The position numbers were made by a program, and so were the translations under genes. A stretch of DNA of 64,000 bases from Wenzhouxiangella sp. XN79A (lineage in GTDB: Bacteria > Pseudomonadota > Gammaproteobacteria > Xanthomonadales > Wenzhouxiangellaceae): the NCBI RefSeq assembly GCF_012272825.1, contig NZ_JAAWWS010000146.1, positions 1 to 64,000 of the forward strand. Reading direction: 5' to 3'. The first letter of the stretch is position 1. Every line of letters starts with the position of its first letter. The notes below the pieces were generated by a model. The model was not told the origin of the DNA and searched no databases. It was given only the letters and a program-made list of their open reading frames with translations. Positions 44,172-53,356 of this stretch are shown piece by piece.

Positions 44172-45816
44172 ATTCATCGAGCAGCTTATGCTGCCGGCGC
44201 TCCACGACTTCCGGCGTCCATTCCTCTTCATTCAGAACCTGCGTCGAAATCGCGTAGGAAGACACGCCCTTCCCCGTCGTGAAATAGCGCTTCTTCTTCT
44301 CGTCGAAATCGTAGTTCGATGCCTGGGCATTCTTCGCACGGGAGAGAAGCAGCAGATTCCCGAGCCGGTTGACCCAGAGCTCCCGCTGAGCGGGCATCCA
44401 CGATCTCTTCCATTCGGCTTGAGCGCTCGGGTTCTGCGGAAGCACATGCTCGATGGTGGTGATCCGATGGTCATAGGTCGCTCCCGGGCCCGAGAGGAAC
44501 GAATCGATGCGGAGCATGATGTACATCCGCAGTTTCGCCGGGTAGGTGTAGATCTCACCATCCAGAAGCTCGAGCGTTCTCTTCGCCTCGTCCGCACTCA
44601 GCTGAAGAGGCGATCCGGAATCAAGCAGGTTCTCACCGGCATCGAGCGCCTTCAGCACTTTTCCGAGCCGCTCGATCCTTGGAGTGACGTAGACGCCGCG
44701 AACGAACATCGATCCCGCGAGCCTTTCCAGGGCACGAAGTTGTCGCAGGAGCAGCTCCGGATCCGACCGGAACCGCCGCATGAACTCCATGGCGACGGGC
44801 ACCCAGTCCACGTTGTTCAGTCGATCCATCAATGCCAGAAGGGAATTGATCTCAGCACTCTTCCCCGACCCCGTCCACGCCTGGCGACTGATGATGTCGA
44901 AGGCATCGGCATATGGAATCAGGGCGTCATCGACCAGATCCGAAGCGTTTTCGAAAGCAGCGACCACGTGTGCCCTGAACTCATCGAGAACGGAGCGACG
45001 TGCTTTCTCCTTCCTGTAGATCATTCTCACATGCGCGATCAATTCGTTGAGACCCTTACGCCCCAATGACTCCTCGATCGTCTCCCAGCGAGCCGTGTAC
45101 TCCTCCTGGAGATCTGCGGGAATCCTGCCGATGAGCTCTGCCTTGAGAATGTCCGATGTTTCCAGATCGAGCCCCCGATCGTTCAGCACGGAGAAGATCC
45201 GGTAGGCCGATTCGACATGGTCCGTAGAGACGACGACCAGGTAGCAGTTCCGAACGATGAACTGTCCGAGCCGAAGCGCGTCGTCCTCCGTGAGCTCCCC
45301 CAGCCGATCGCGAAAATATCGGGTATTCAGTGCGATGTTCTTCCGCGGGTCCGTCAGGCCCTCCGGATCGAGTGAAAGCAATCGATCGAAACCACCCGGA
45401 TCCTGAAGGTGCTGGCGGAAGAACCCGGCATCACGGCGCCGCAGGAAGAGCCGGGGCCTCGCTTCCAGGTTTTCCGCGATGTTACCGGGCTCGACGATAT
45501 AGGCACGGAAATCGCTGATGCCGGCATGACGGAGCCGTTCATGAATTGCGGCAAACAGGATCGTGAGCGTCGTGATCCTCTGCTGACCGTCGACCACCTC
45601 GGCCCGGGTCGAATCGCCCTTGACGAGCACGATACTCCCGAGAAAGTACTTGTCCTCGCCGCCTGTATCCCGCATGAAACCCAGAAGATCCGAAAAGAGC
45701 TCTTCCGCCTGCTCTTCCGTCCAGGAGTAAGGACGCTGATAGTCCGGAATATGAAATTCGTAGTCGCTGCAGAGGACCTTTCCGATCCGCTTTTCCTTGG
45801 CTTCGATATTGCTCAT
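44128..45816 (-). CDS. DUF262/DUF1524 protein (GmrSD-type restriction enzyme)
   Basis: 562 residues. The DUF262 ParB/Srx-like NTPase domain shows the family hallmarks IPDYQRPYSWTEEQAEELF (about 23-41), YFLGSIVLV and VDGQQRITTLTIL. The C-terminal part carries the DUF1524 HNH-like nuclease motif TTIEHVLPQNP followed by NRLGNLLLLSRAKN, where the His and Asn form the active site. Single-chain GmrS-GmrD fusions restrict DNA with modified (glucosylated hydroxymethyl) cytosines; the substrate here is not known. It is convergent with the methyltransferase/helicase operon. Confidence 0.9.
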   Translation of the reverse strand: MSNIEAKEKRIGKVLCSDYEFHIPDYQRPYSWTEEQAEELFSDLLGFMRDTGGEDKYFLGSIVLVKGDSTRAEVVDGQQRITTLTILFAAIHERLRHAGISDFRAYIVEPGNIAENLEARPRLFLRRRDAGFFRQHLQDPGGFDRLLSLDPEGLTDPRKNIALNTRYFRDRLGELTEDDALRLGQFIVRNCYLVVVSTDHVESAYRIFSVLNDRGLDLETSDILKAELIGRIPADLQEEYTARWETIEESLGRKGLNELIAHVRMIYRKEKARRSVLDEFRAHVVAAFENASDLVDDALIPYADAFDIISRQAWTGSGKSAEINSLLALMDRLNNVDWVPVAMEFMRRFRSDPELLLRQLRALERLAGSMFVRGVYVTPRIERLGKVLKALDAGENLLDSGSPLQLSADEAKRTLELLDGEIYTYPAKLRMYIMLRIDSFLSGPGATYDHRITTIEHVLPQNPSAQAEWKRSWMPAQRELWVNRLGNLLLLSRAKNAQASNYDFDEKKKRYFTTGKGVSSYAISTQVLNEEEWTPEVVERRQHKLLDEFNTGWQLEVVQAEL

Positions 45817-45913
45817 CGCGAATCCTTTGATTTATCGACCAACCGCTGTGAACGAAGCATACTCTTCACAAGAAAAGGAAAAAGGACTACAAGGACGCCC
45901 CCGGTTCTAGGAT

Positions 45914-48139
45914 TCAAGAGCCGACAAGCCAGATCTCCCTCTGATCGACAGCAAGCGGAGGGTTCAACGCCGCAATCACCTTCGGAAACCCGAGACTCTG
46001 AATCTCCTCGAGCTTTTCAAGCACATCTTTTCTTGTGCCGCGATGGTTCGGAAAGTATTCCTCGAGGACCAGAACAAGCCCCTGTTCGAAAGTTCGGGCC
46101 TTCTGCTCAAGGCCCTGAACCTTCTTGGCCCATCGCCCCTTCATCAGATTTACAATGCCGCTGGGAGCATGGTAGCGAAGCAACCAGTCGACAGCCCGCC
46201 AGGCAATCTTCTCGTCCATGTTCGCGAGCTCGTTGCCCGGAACCTCGCGAGCGAGTTCCTTCCAGAGATCGAGTGTATGCCATTGGTAAGGTTCGCCGGG
46301 GATCAGACCTTCGCGTCCGTTCACGATCAGGTCGCGAAGGACCGGCGCGAGGCAGGCCGTCTGTTCCAGATCGATGGGAAGATGGCGTGCGGTCGTGAAT
46401 TCGCTTCGACCGATCTGGAATACCGCGACAGCAACTTCCTCCCGGCCCGATTCCCCCGGGCTCCGACAGAGAATACCGACGGCGTTCCGGATACTTCCCT
46501 CTCCTTGATCGAGAGCGAAATCGTTTCGAGCGATTTCGATCAACTCCGAAATCTTCAGCGGTCGTGTCGCTCGCTCTAGGACGGCGGCGGCTGCGGCTTC
46601 AATACTGTCGCCGAAGGAAATGATTCGCGGGTCACTCGAATAATCCCAGTTGATCCATTCATCCACGAAGGCCTTGAGGTCGGAGTGGATCGACTCATGG
46701 TGGTTGCCCGTGATGTACTGTTCGACCTCGGGAATGAATATGGATCGTGGATCTTCCCGATGAGCCAGTATGAATTCCTTGAGCGAATTCAGAGCATCTC
46801 TCAGTTCATCTTCGGACATACCGAACAGGATTCTGGCAGTCTCGCCGCCATCCTCGTCCTGCGAGATCAGAACCTTGTAGTCACTCCCAAGGATCAACTG
46901 GAAAAACTGCTTCACGGTCCGGAAGGTTGCACCTCGCAGCGACGGAACAACACATTTCTCTCCGAGCATGATCGGGCCGCCGGACCACCGGATCCTGCTC
47001 TCGATTTCGGATTCCAGGTTCGACCGCAGATTCCTGAAGCTCGGATCTTCTCTGAGCCGCATGACGGCGCGGGCCTGAACCTGCCGAATGCGTTCCCGGC
47101 AGACACCTCGAGATTTCCCGATCTCCTCCAGTGTTTCACCGCCGTCCGATCGACCCACTCCGATCCGTCGTGTCAGGATCTCCTTCTCGGCATCGCCCGC
47201 AACCAGTCGTAGCACTTCGGACCAGAGCCCTTCGAAGCTCGAGAAATCACTCCTCGAACGTTGTCCGAGTTCGAACGATCTGTCGGAATCCTTTCCAGGA
47301 TCAGCCAACTGGGCCTCGGCATGATCAAGAAGTTCATTCGTGAAAACTTCGCCGATCTTCTGGTAGGTGTTCTTACCGAACGTCTCGATGCGCATCATCT
47401 TTTCCAGCGGAACCCTCGAGAGCTCATCGAAGGTCTTGATTCCGGCTCGGGGAAGGGAGTTCCGGCCTCGGGTAGGGAAGCCTTTCAGGCCGAACGGGAT
47501 GCTCGAAATCCATGGCGGCATGAAAACCGACAGGACCTGAAGATCGGTTCCGCCAGGAGCCTCCTCGTTCGACGACTGCCGCATTCCGTAGCGAAACCGG
47601 AATTCGGCAAGTTCCATGCGCTCCTCGGCGGTAAACCGTTCTTCGATCTCCAGGTACTTCGAGTCCGATTCGATGGATTGTTCGGCCAGTAGAGTCGCAG
47701 CCTTCGAAGAGCCCGATGCGAGTTCACGGATCCAGCCGGAGCGGTCCACCACTGGAAGCTCACCATCTATCGGGCGGGGCTCATCCACTGACGGCCCCGA
47801 TGGCCGACTCCCGCCGGAGGGTGGCGAATCTTCCACTTGCAGGGCGGATCCCGGTGAGAAATCGCCAGCGATGAGTGCCTGGAAACCATGCAGTTGATCA
47901 AGAATCTCCCGGGCATCGTCGGATGACCAGCTTTCGCCGAAGCGAGCAACGGATGAGCTCTGATCTTCTGCCTGGCGAATCACCCCCTCGAACTCCGAAC
48001 CCGGCCGCTGCTGAGCGACCAGCTCCTCGATCCGCTGTACAAGCGCCGTCAGAAGCGGCCCACCGCTTTCTTCACTCAGAACGATCCCGACTACGATTTC
48101 GCCGGCCGCGAGTTCGGACGTCAGTTTCTTTATCGCCAT
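45914..48139 (-). CDS. Sigma-70 region 4 plus alpha-CTD-like DNA-binding protein
   Basis: 741 residues; the ATG at 48139 sits 7 bases after GGGAGGG, while the ATG at 48145 would be too close. Around 240-280 an RNA polymerase alpha-CTD-like helix-hairpin-helix is seen: SLPRAGIKTFDELSRVPLEK followed by MMRIETFGKNTY. Around 330-385 there is a sigma-70 region 4 helix-turn-helix: GETLEEIGKSRGVCRERIRQ followed by VQARAVMRLR. The N-terminal 230 and C-terminal 330 residues match nothing I know; the C-terminus contains winged-helix-like stretches (RPLKISELIEIARN). No sigma region 2 is present, so it is not a classic sigma factor. It may steer RNA polymerase to the island's promoters, or use a borrowed DNA-binding module for sensing. 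Confidence 0.7.
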   Translation of the reverse strand: MAIKKLTSELAAGEIVVGIVLSEESGGPLLTALVQRIEELVAQQRPGSEFEGVIRQAEDQSSSVARFGESWSSDDAREILDQLHGFQALIAGDFSPGSALQVEDSPPSGGSRPSGPSVDEPRPIDGELPVVDRSGWIRELASGSSKAATLLAEQSIESDSKYLEIEERFTAEERMELAEFRFRYGMRQSSNEEAPGGTDLQVLSVFMPPWISSIPFGLKGFPTRGRNSLPRAGIKTFDELSRVPLEKMMRIETFGKNTYQKIGEVFTNELLDHAEAQLADPGKDSDRSFELGQRSRSDFSSFEGLWSEVLRLVAGDAEKEILTRRIGVGRSDGGETLEEIGKSRGVCRERIRQVQARAVMRLREDPSFRNLRSNLESEIESRIRWSGGPIMLGEKCVVPSLRGATFRTVKQFFQLILGSDYKVLISQDEDGGETARILFGMSEDELRDALNSLKEFILAHREDPRSIFIPEVEQYITGNHHESIHSDLKAFVDEWINWDYSSDPRIISFGDSIEAAAAAVLERATRPLKISELIEIARNDFALDQGEGSIRNAVGILCRSPGESGREEVAVAVFQIGRSEFTTARHLPIDLEQTACLAPVLRDLIVNGREGLIPGEPYQWHTLDLWKELAREVPGNELANMDEKIAWRAVDWLLRYHAPSGIVNLMKGRWAKKVQGLEQKARTFEQGLVLVLEEYFPNHRGTRKDVLEKLEEIQSLGFPKVIAALNPPLAVDQREIWLVGS

Positions 48140-48218
48140 TTGCATTCCCTCCCTGAAGGCTTTGCGTCATTCTGCTTGTCAGTCGGCCTTTTCGACCTAT
48201 CGGAATTCACGCGCCGGG

Positions 48219-48956
48219 TCAATGCAATGAACCGACTCGGGCCCTGTCGACGATCTCCCACTGTCCGGGCTCGCTCTGCACCTTGCCATAGAGAAAGCGC
48301 CGCACGGCCTCGCTGCGCTCGAAATCGATCCGCGGGTAACGCGGCTCGAAGTTGTCCATCCAGTCGCCGATGCAGACTCGTCGCCACAGCTGCTGACGCC
48401 CCCTGCCCTGTTCCCCGATGACCAGGAAATGCTGCTGGATGAACTCCAGGTCGCGCTGGATGGTTCGGCGGGTGACGACGAATCCGCGGGAGGTCAGGTA
48501 CGCCTCGATCTCTCGGGTACTGACGGCAGGCTCGTCATCTTCACTCGGAAGCATCTCGACGATCAGCATCACCCGCATCATCTTCTCGGTCGCCGCACGG
48601 GACCGGGCTTCTTCCCGGCCCGCCGCGCAATCGACGCGGATCGTCGAATCGTCTGCGTCGGCGGGTTTGCCGGACGAAACGGCGCGCCCTTTTCGCTGCA
48701 GCCGTGCTGTCCAGTCCTCGAAGTACGGGCACGTCCAGGAGGGACGTCCGTCGCAATCTGCAATTCTGACGACACCGAACGTCTGTTCGAGGACCCGAAG
48801 ATCGCGTTGCAACTGTCGTGTACTGACACCAAGCCGATTCTTCTTCAGAAACTGCTGGATATCGGGAAATGCCCCGAATTCGCTATAGCAGAAATGAAGC
48901 AGCGCCAGGCGACGCAGGACGGTGATGGATTCGTTGTTGATGTAATCGATGGACAT
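48219..48956 (-). CDS. Tandem helix-turn-helix regulator (YafY/WYL-like N-domains)
   Basis: 245 residues; ATG at 48956 with GAGGGG upstream is preferred over 49001. Two DeoR-type winged helices are apparent: FLKKNRLGVSTRQLQRDLRV (about 30-50) and YLTSRGFVVTRRTIQRDLEF (about 155-175), sharing the TxRxxQRDL recognition-helix pattern. They are separated by a Cys/Arg-rich linker. No WYL sensor domain follows. It is likely a transcriptional regulator of the DUF262/sigma-like genes located downstream on the same strand. Similar single HTH proteins occur at 59123 and 59392. Confidence 0.75.
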   Translation of the reverse strand: MSIDYINNESITVLRRLALLHFCYSEFGAFPDIQQFLKKNRLGVSTRQLQRDLRVLEQTFGVVRIADCDGRPSWTCPYFEDWTARLQRKGRAVSSGKPADADDSTIRVDCAAGREEARSRAATEKMMRVMLIVEMLPSEDDEPAVSTREIEAYLTSRGFVVTRRTIQRDLEFIQQHFLVIGEQGRGRQQLWRRVCIGDWMDNFEPRYPRIDFERSEAVRRFLYGKVQSEPGQWEIVDRARVGSLH

Positions 48957-49070
48957 GAGGACCCCTCTCTCGTATTGAATTCGAAGCAGACGTTCCCCCA
49001 CCGCGGATGCGGCGAAGAACGGAAGAACCAGCGAAAACCGCGCACGGCAACACGCCTCACGCGACGAGAG

Positions 49071-49226
49071 CTAGAAGGTCGTCCCCGACGTGCCATCGAG
49101 TACGCAGGAAGGCATACGGTGGCTGCGGGGTGAGGTGAAAGAGCGTTCGATTGGAAGCACCTCGATCCCGGTTCGGAACTGCAGATGCAGTCGATCGTGG
49201 CAGCGGGTGAGATGCAGGAACGTCAT
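49071..49226 (-). CDS. Possible 51-residue leaderless ORF
   Basis: The frame MTFLHLTRCHDRLHLQFRTG.. starts 8 bases below the -10 box of a strong promoter, so its mRNA would be almost leaderless. No ribosome-binding site is possible. The sequence is basic and unremarkable. It may be the 5' leader of the regulator at 48219-48956 and untranslated. Confidence 0.25.
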   Translation of the reverse strand: MTFLHLTRCHDRLHLQFRTGIEVLPIERSFTSPRSHRMPSCVLDGTSGTTF

Positions 49227-49233
49227 AGGGATA

Positions 49234-49262
49234 ATGCTATTTCGAAAAAAGCCACTTGTCAA
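49234..49262 (-). promoter_or_regulatory. Sigma-70 promoter for the tandem-HTH regulator
   Basis: On the minus strand TTGACA (49257-49262) is followed by a 17-bp spacer and TAGCAT (49234-49239). The promoter is embedded in an A+T-rich patch containing an A-rich spacer. It reads toward the regulator at 48956, leaving a leader of about 270 nt. The rest of the gap, 49263-49600, holds only short open frames that look non-coding. Confidence 0.6.
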
Positions 49263-49600
49263 GAAAATGGCTTGAATTTTGTTCTTCAAGTATGCTAGGA
49301 AGCCCGTCAGGCGGGACACGTCGCCGCTCGCAAATCAAGCCTTCCAATCATTCCGCGACGACTCTGGAGTCGCGCCGAAAACAGCTTTCCCGATCCAGTA
49401 GAGTCTGACCCGGGCGTTTGCAGGTGTATGAGATCGAATGGCTGAGCTCGAATCATCGGTCGCCGGCAAATAACGAGCGCTGCAGCTTTCAGACTTCCGA
49501 CTGAACGGCTCACCACTGAAGAGGAAGCCGGTGCGACCCGACACCCGCCCTTCGATCTGCCTTCCAATCGGTTCATCGATGACCGACATCGGTGCGCCGT
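49263..49600. other. Gap without a recognisable gene
   Basis: Between the regulator promoter and the stop of the repeat protein at 49601. Short overlapping frames exist on both strands (for example 49307-49576) but have no start signal, repeat or familiar motif. I see nothing in it beyond some A+T-richer words near 49263-49300. Confidence 0.4.
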
Positions 49601-51031
49601 TCATGCCTGGTCCATGCAGTCTTCGTCCGCGCCCGGCCCTTCGCGATGCGGATCGTTGTGCCCCAGGAGAAACCGGGCCGCCCAGATCCGGAGTGCTCGA
49701 TTGCGGATGGCCCCCGATCGGAGCGCGGAGAGAACGAGCGGCCGCCCGAGCGAATGGCTGTCCTGGCTCAGCTTCCGCGCCAGGCGGACGCGCTCGTCGG
49801 CATCCAGCAGGCGCTCGACGAGCCCGGTGAGGCGGTCGAGCGTCCGACCGCTTCGAAGACGCCTGCCACTCCGGAACAGATGCTCCAGGTCTCTTGAAGT
49901 CCCGGAAAAGGACGCCATGCGATCCGCACGTTCCATATCGGTCAGGCGTTCGTAAGGAACGGTCTGCAGGCGGTGCCAACGGTCGATCGAGACCTCGATC
50001 ATCCGGTCCAGCTCCGCAGCCCATGGGTGGTGAGCAGGCAGCGTGGCCGCGAAGTTCAGCAGGTCGGGAAGTTGCGCGGCGCCGCAGCGGTGAGCCAGGA
50101 AACGATCGCAACGGCGCGTCAAGCCAGTCGGCCGACAGGTGAGCAACAACTCGAGATCGTCGACATCGATCCGCGGTCGTCGGAACAAGGAACGCCCCGT
50201 CCCCCAGATCGCACGGGCGGACAGAAGCGCATGGCCGATGACAGCGGCTCGCTCATCGCCACGCTGACTGCACTGAAGCAGGCAGCGCAGCGCCCAGATC
50301 GCGCGCGGTGGCGCGCCGTCGTGCAGTTGCCGCAGAAGGTGGCGAACGAGAATTTCGGGCTGCTCGATTCCTTCGAGCCATGCCCGGCGCTCCTCGACGG
50401 CTTCCTTCGAATCGTCCAGCGCGAATCGAGCCAGGGCGGCGGGATCCATCCGGGCCAGGACACCGATCGGCGCCAGCGGGCCGGTCTTGGCGTCGACCAG
50501 TTTCCACATCACCTCGGAAGGGCCGACGCCCCGCCGAAGGTCCTTGTACTGCAGTCCCCGCTCGCTCTGGTCGATCCGGATGTAGCGCTCGATGTCCTTG
50601 GCCGGCTCGAGGGCGTCCCCGGGCATCAGGACTGCGCCATCGCAACCATCGATCCGATACAGACCGGCCACCGGATGGCGGGCCACGCAGCGGATCACCA
50701 GCTCTTCGATCCGGCCATCGATGCGCACCGATGGAAAGCCGGCGGTAATTTCGATGAAGACCCTCGCGCCCGCTGCCGGCAGCACGACTTCGGGCGGCGC
50801 CGTCTGCGCATCCAGGTGCAGCTCGAATCCCGGCCGGCACGCGGACAGGTCGATCGTCTGCAGTTCGGGCATGTCGGACACGCGGATCGTACGGAGGCCG
50901 ACGAGGTCGGTGGGTGTCGAAAGCGAAAGCTGCCGCACCGGCAGTGCGCGGAATCGACAGACACCGAACACGTCGAGCGTTCTTCGGTCGATGCGGGTCT
51001 CCAGCCGTTCGTCGGTTCGCCCGACCCTCAT
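49601..51031 (-). CDS. Beta-repeat/helical protein, divergent paralogue of the product at 53353
   Basis: 476 residues; ATG at 51031 has TGGAG seven bases upstream. The N-terminal 180 residues show short regular strands with LSxCxPGxxLxLxx phrasing (MPELQTIDLSACRPGFELHL, then ARVFIEITAGFPSVRIDG), like a parallel beta-helix or LRR-type solenoid. The rest is helical. CPGLESLDLSDCSPGLYLQI in the product at 53353-55167 matches closely, and DDLELLLTCRPTGLTRRCDRFLAH here matches DDLALYFRCREERVTARFTRTLAR there. This paralogy is the reason for accepting the minus-strand frame over the longer open frame on the plus strand. Role unknown; possibly ligand recognition. Confidence 0.72.
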   Translation of the reverse strand: MRVGRTDERLETRIDRRTLDVFGVCRFRALPVRQLSLSTPTDLVGLRTIRVSDMPELQTIDLSACRPGFELHLDAQTAPPEVVLPAAGARVFIEITAGFPSVRIDGRIEELVIRCVARHPVAGLYRIDGCDGAVLMPGDALEPAKDIERYIRIDQSERGLQYKDLRRGVGPSEVMWKLVDAKTGPLAPIGVLARMDPAALARFALDDSKEAVEERRAWLEGIEQPEILVRHLLRQLHDGAPPRAIWALRCLLQCSQRGDERAAVIGHALLSARAIWGTGRSLFRRPRIDVDDLELLLTCRPTGLTRRCDRFLAHRCGAAQLPDLLNFAATLPAHHPWAAELDRMIEVSIDRWHRLQTVPYERLTDMERADRMASFSGTSRDLEHLFRSGRRLRSGRTLDRLTGLVERLLDADERVRLARKLSQDSHSLGRPLVLSALRSGAIRNRALRIWAARFLLGHNDPHREGPGADEDCMDQA

Positions 51032-51104
51032 GCGTCGCTCCAGGGTGATTTCCGGTGTCTCCAGCACTTCATCCTGGCCAGCATACGAACGGGTCCGACG
51101 AAAT

Positions 51105-51160
51105 CTGTCGCATTGCAGGATTGCACGCCTCACGAGGTCGGCAATGTTGCAGTGCGACAG
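51105..51160. promoter_or_regulatory. Long inverted repeat in the divergent promoter region
   Basis: Arms at 51105-51124 (CTGTCGCATTGCAGGATTGC) and 51141-51160 (GCAATGTTGCAGTGCGACAG) match at 17 of 20 positions, with a 16-bp centre. ATTGCA words recur inside. It lies midway between the divergent starts at 51031 and 51212 and is probably the shared operator of the locus. Confidence 0.75.
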
Positions 51161-51211
51161 GATCCGTCGCGGTCGCGTGGATACTGCGAGTCGACGCTGA
51201 GGAGGGCTTGC

Positions 51212-53356
51212 ATGAACGAGACGACATTCGAACGGGAACGGAACGAAGGAACACGAAAGAAGGAAACCACCTGCATCCATCCGGCCATCGATGGCTTCAT
51301 CGGGCGCATCCGGCAGTGGATGCTCCGGATGCTGGTCGATCAGGGCGCCCTGTTCGACGACCGGATCGGCCTGCCCGAAGCCGGCGCGGAGATCGACGCC
51401 CTGTTTCCGCTGGACGACGATTCGAAGGTACGCGCCGACGTCATCGTGCAGATGCATCGGTCGATGCCTGCCGAGTCCGCATCCGTCACCGGCGGGCTGG
51501 CGGACAACATCGAGCGCCTGTGCCGGCACCTCGGGCTGAGCGCCGTCGAGGCCGATGTCCTGGTCTTCCTGATCGTCTATCGGGCCAGCAACCTGTTCGA
51601 GCGCGTCGCCGACCTGGCCTTTCGGAAGATCGACCTGCCGGGCTTCGCGTGGCGACTGAGCGTCGTGACCGGGCATTCTCCCGATGATATCGAAGCCGCG
51701 CTTCAGCCCGACGCGGCCCTGGTCGCCTCCGGCCTCGTTCGCCACTGCTCGCCCTTCGGCCTCGGTCGCGTTCCATCGGTCGATGCGCTGGTCGAGATCA
51801 ACCACCGGGGAATGAAGCTGCTGACCAGCACCGAGTTCGAGATGGTCGATCTCCTCGAGAGCGCCGTGCGACCGGCCACGCGTTCCGACCTCAAGCTCCG
51901 CGACTTCGAGTTCATGGCCGAACAGCGGGATCTGGCCATCGATTACCTGCGGGCGCTGCGGAACGAAGGCCTGGCGCGATCGATCCTGTTCGATGGCCCG
52001 CCGGGTGTGGGCAAGACGGAACTGGCTCGCCTGCTGGCCTCGGAACTCGACTTCGACGGCTACGAGATCAAGGAGGTCGATCACGATGGCGACGCCGCGG
52101 CCGCGGGCGAGCGCCTGCAGTACCACGCGCTGGCACAGAACCTGATCGCGCTCGGCAGCCGGAACGGACTGATCGTCTTCGACGAGGCCGACGCGGTCCT
52201 CGCCACCGACATGCCGGCGCCCATGCAGCGGTACCGCACCACGAAGGCCGCCCTGATCCGGCGCCTGGACACGCTCCGCGTCCCGACGATCTGGATCACG
52301 AACCACGCGGACGAAATGGACCCGGCGCTGCGTCGTCGCTTCGACCTGGTGCTGCGATTCAGGACGCCTCCGGCACACGCGCGCCTGCGGATGCTCGATG
52401 CGCAGCTGCCGTCGGCGCTGCAGCGCGACCCGAAGGTGCGCGCGCTGTGCGCGGAAAAGGCAACCACGCCGGCGCGCATCGAACAGGCCGGTCGGGTCGC
52501 GCGCCTGATCGCCGGCCAGGACATCGATCGCCAGGGCCGGGTGTTCTGCCGGGTCCTCGAAGAGAACCTCGGCCTCGAGCTGTCCCTCGACGCCCGACGA
52601 GCGTCGGACAACGGGCTGCCCTATCGGCCGGAGATCATCAACGCGTCGGAGGATCTCGAAGCACTGACCTCGGCGCTGACCGCCCGTCCGCAGGCCCGAA
52701 TCGGGCTGTACGGTCCGCCGGGCACCGGCAAGACGCGCTTCGCGCAGCACCTGGCCGACCGCTGCGGACTGCAGCTTGTCGAATACCGGGCTTCGGACCT
52801 GCTGGATCGGTACCTGGGCGAATCCGAAAAGAACATCCGCAGCATGTTCGATGAATGCCGGGGCGGCAGGACGCTGCTGCTGCTCGATGAGGCCGACAGC
52901 CTGCTGCGCTCGCGGCAGCATGCGCGGCAGAACTTCGAGGTCAACCAGGTCAACGAGCTGCTGAAGGGGCTGGAGAACTTCGACGGTCTGTTCGTGGCCG
53001 GAACGAACCTGATGGACGCCGTCGACCCGGCCGTGCTGCGCCGCCTGGATCTGAAGATCCGCTTCGACTGGCTGCGCCCGGAGCAACGCTGGCGGCTGTT
53101 CCTGGACCTGGCGCAGGAAACCGACCTGACGCCGAGGGGGCTCGTCGCGCGCCGCCTGCGCCGGCGCATGGACACCATCGACCACCTCACGCCCGGCGAC
53201 TTCGCCGTGGTCGCGCGACGCCTGCGCCTGCGCGAAGGTCCGCGTCATGCGGGTGAACTGGTCGACCTGCTGCTGCAGGAAGTCGACCTGAAACCCGAAG
53301 CGAAGTCGGCATGCAGCGGCATCGGGTTCACCGCCCCGGTCGGCAGCCGCCCGTGA
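51212..53356 (+). CDS. Twin AAA+ ATPase
   Basis: 714 residues; GGAGG precedes the ATG. Two AAA+ modules: the first has Walker A FDGPPGVGKTELARLL (about 262) and Walker B IVFDEADAVL; the second has YGPPGTGKTRFAQHLA (about 501) and LLLLDEADSLLRSR, then the sensor block FVAGTNLMDAVDPAVLRR with an arginine finger. The first 240 residues are helical. It resembles Cdc48/CbxX-type chaperone ATPases, so remodelling of a protein partner is likely. The following gene overlaps it by 4 nt (GTGA). First gene of a five-gene co-directional set. Confidence 0.85.
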   Translation: MNETTFERERNEGTRKKETTCIHPAIDGFIGRIRQWMLRMLVDQGALFDDRIGLPEAGAEIDALFPLDDDSKVRADVIVQMHRSMPAESASVTGGLADNIERLCRHLGLSAVEADVLVFLIVYRASNLFERVADLAFRKIDLPGFAWRLSVVTGHSPDDIEAALQPDAALVASGLVRHCSPFGLGRVPSVDALVEINHRGMKLLTSTEFEMVDLLESAVRPATRSDLKLRDFEFMAEQRDLAIDYLRALRNEGLARSILFDGPPGVGKTELARLLASELDFDGYEIKEVDHDGDAAAAGERLQYHALAQNLIALGSRNGLIVFDEADAVLATDMPAPMQRYRTTKAALIRRLDTLRVPTIWITNHADEMDPALRRRFDLVLRFRTPPAHARLRMLDAQLPSALQRDPKVRALCAEKATTPARIEQAGRVARLIAGQDIDRQGRVFCRVLEENLGLELSLDARRASDNGLPYRPEIINASEDLEALTSALTARPQARIGLYGPPGTGKTRFAQHLADRCGLQLVEYRASDLLDRYLGESEKNIRSMFDECRGGRTLLLLDEADSLLRSRQHARQNFEVNQVNELLKGLENFDGLFVAGTNLMDAVDPAVLRRLDLKIRFDWLRPEQRWRLFLDLAQETDLTPRGLVARRLRRRMDTIDHLTPGDFAVVARRLRLREGPRHAGELVDLLLQEVDLKPEAKSACSGIGFTAPVGSRP

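Noticed and set aside
45914-48139. True alternative sigma factor
   Set aside because: No region 2 or 3; only the region 4 HTH with an alpha-CTD-like module and large extra domains.
49973-51211. Upstream extension of the twin AAA+ frame (1127-residue frame)
   Set aside because: The composition changes sharply at 51212, where a GGAGG-led ATG sits, and the minus-strand product of this stretch is a clear paralogue of another protein in the window.
51212-53248. Minus-strand frame of more than 1200 residues through the twin AAA+ gene
   Set aside because: Only the part from 51031 down to 49601 is protein-like; the remainder is the shadow of the AAA+ gene.
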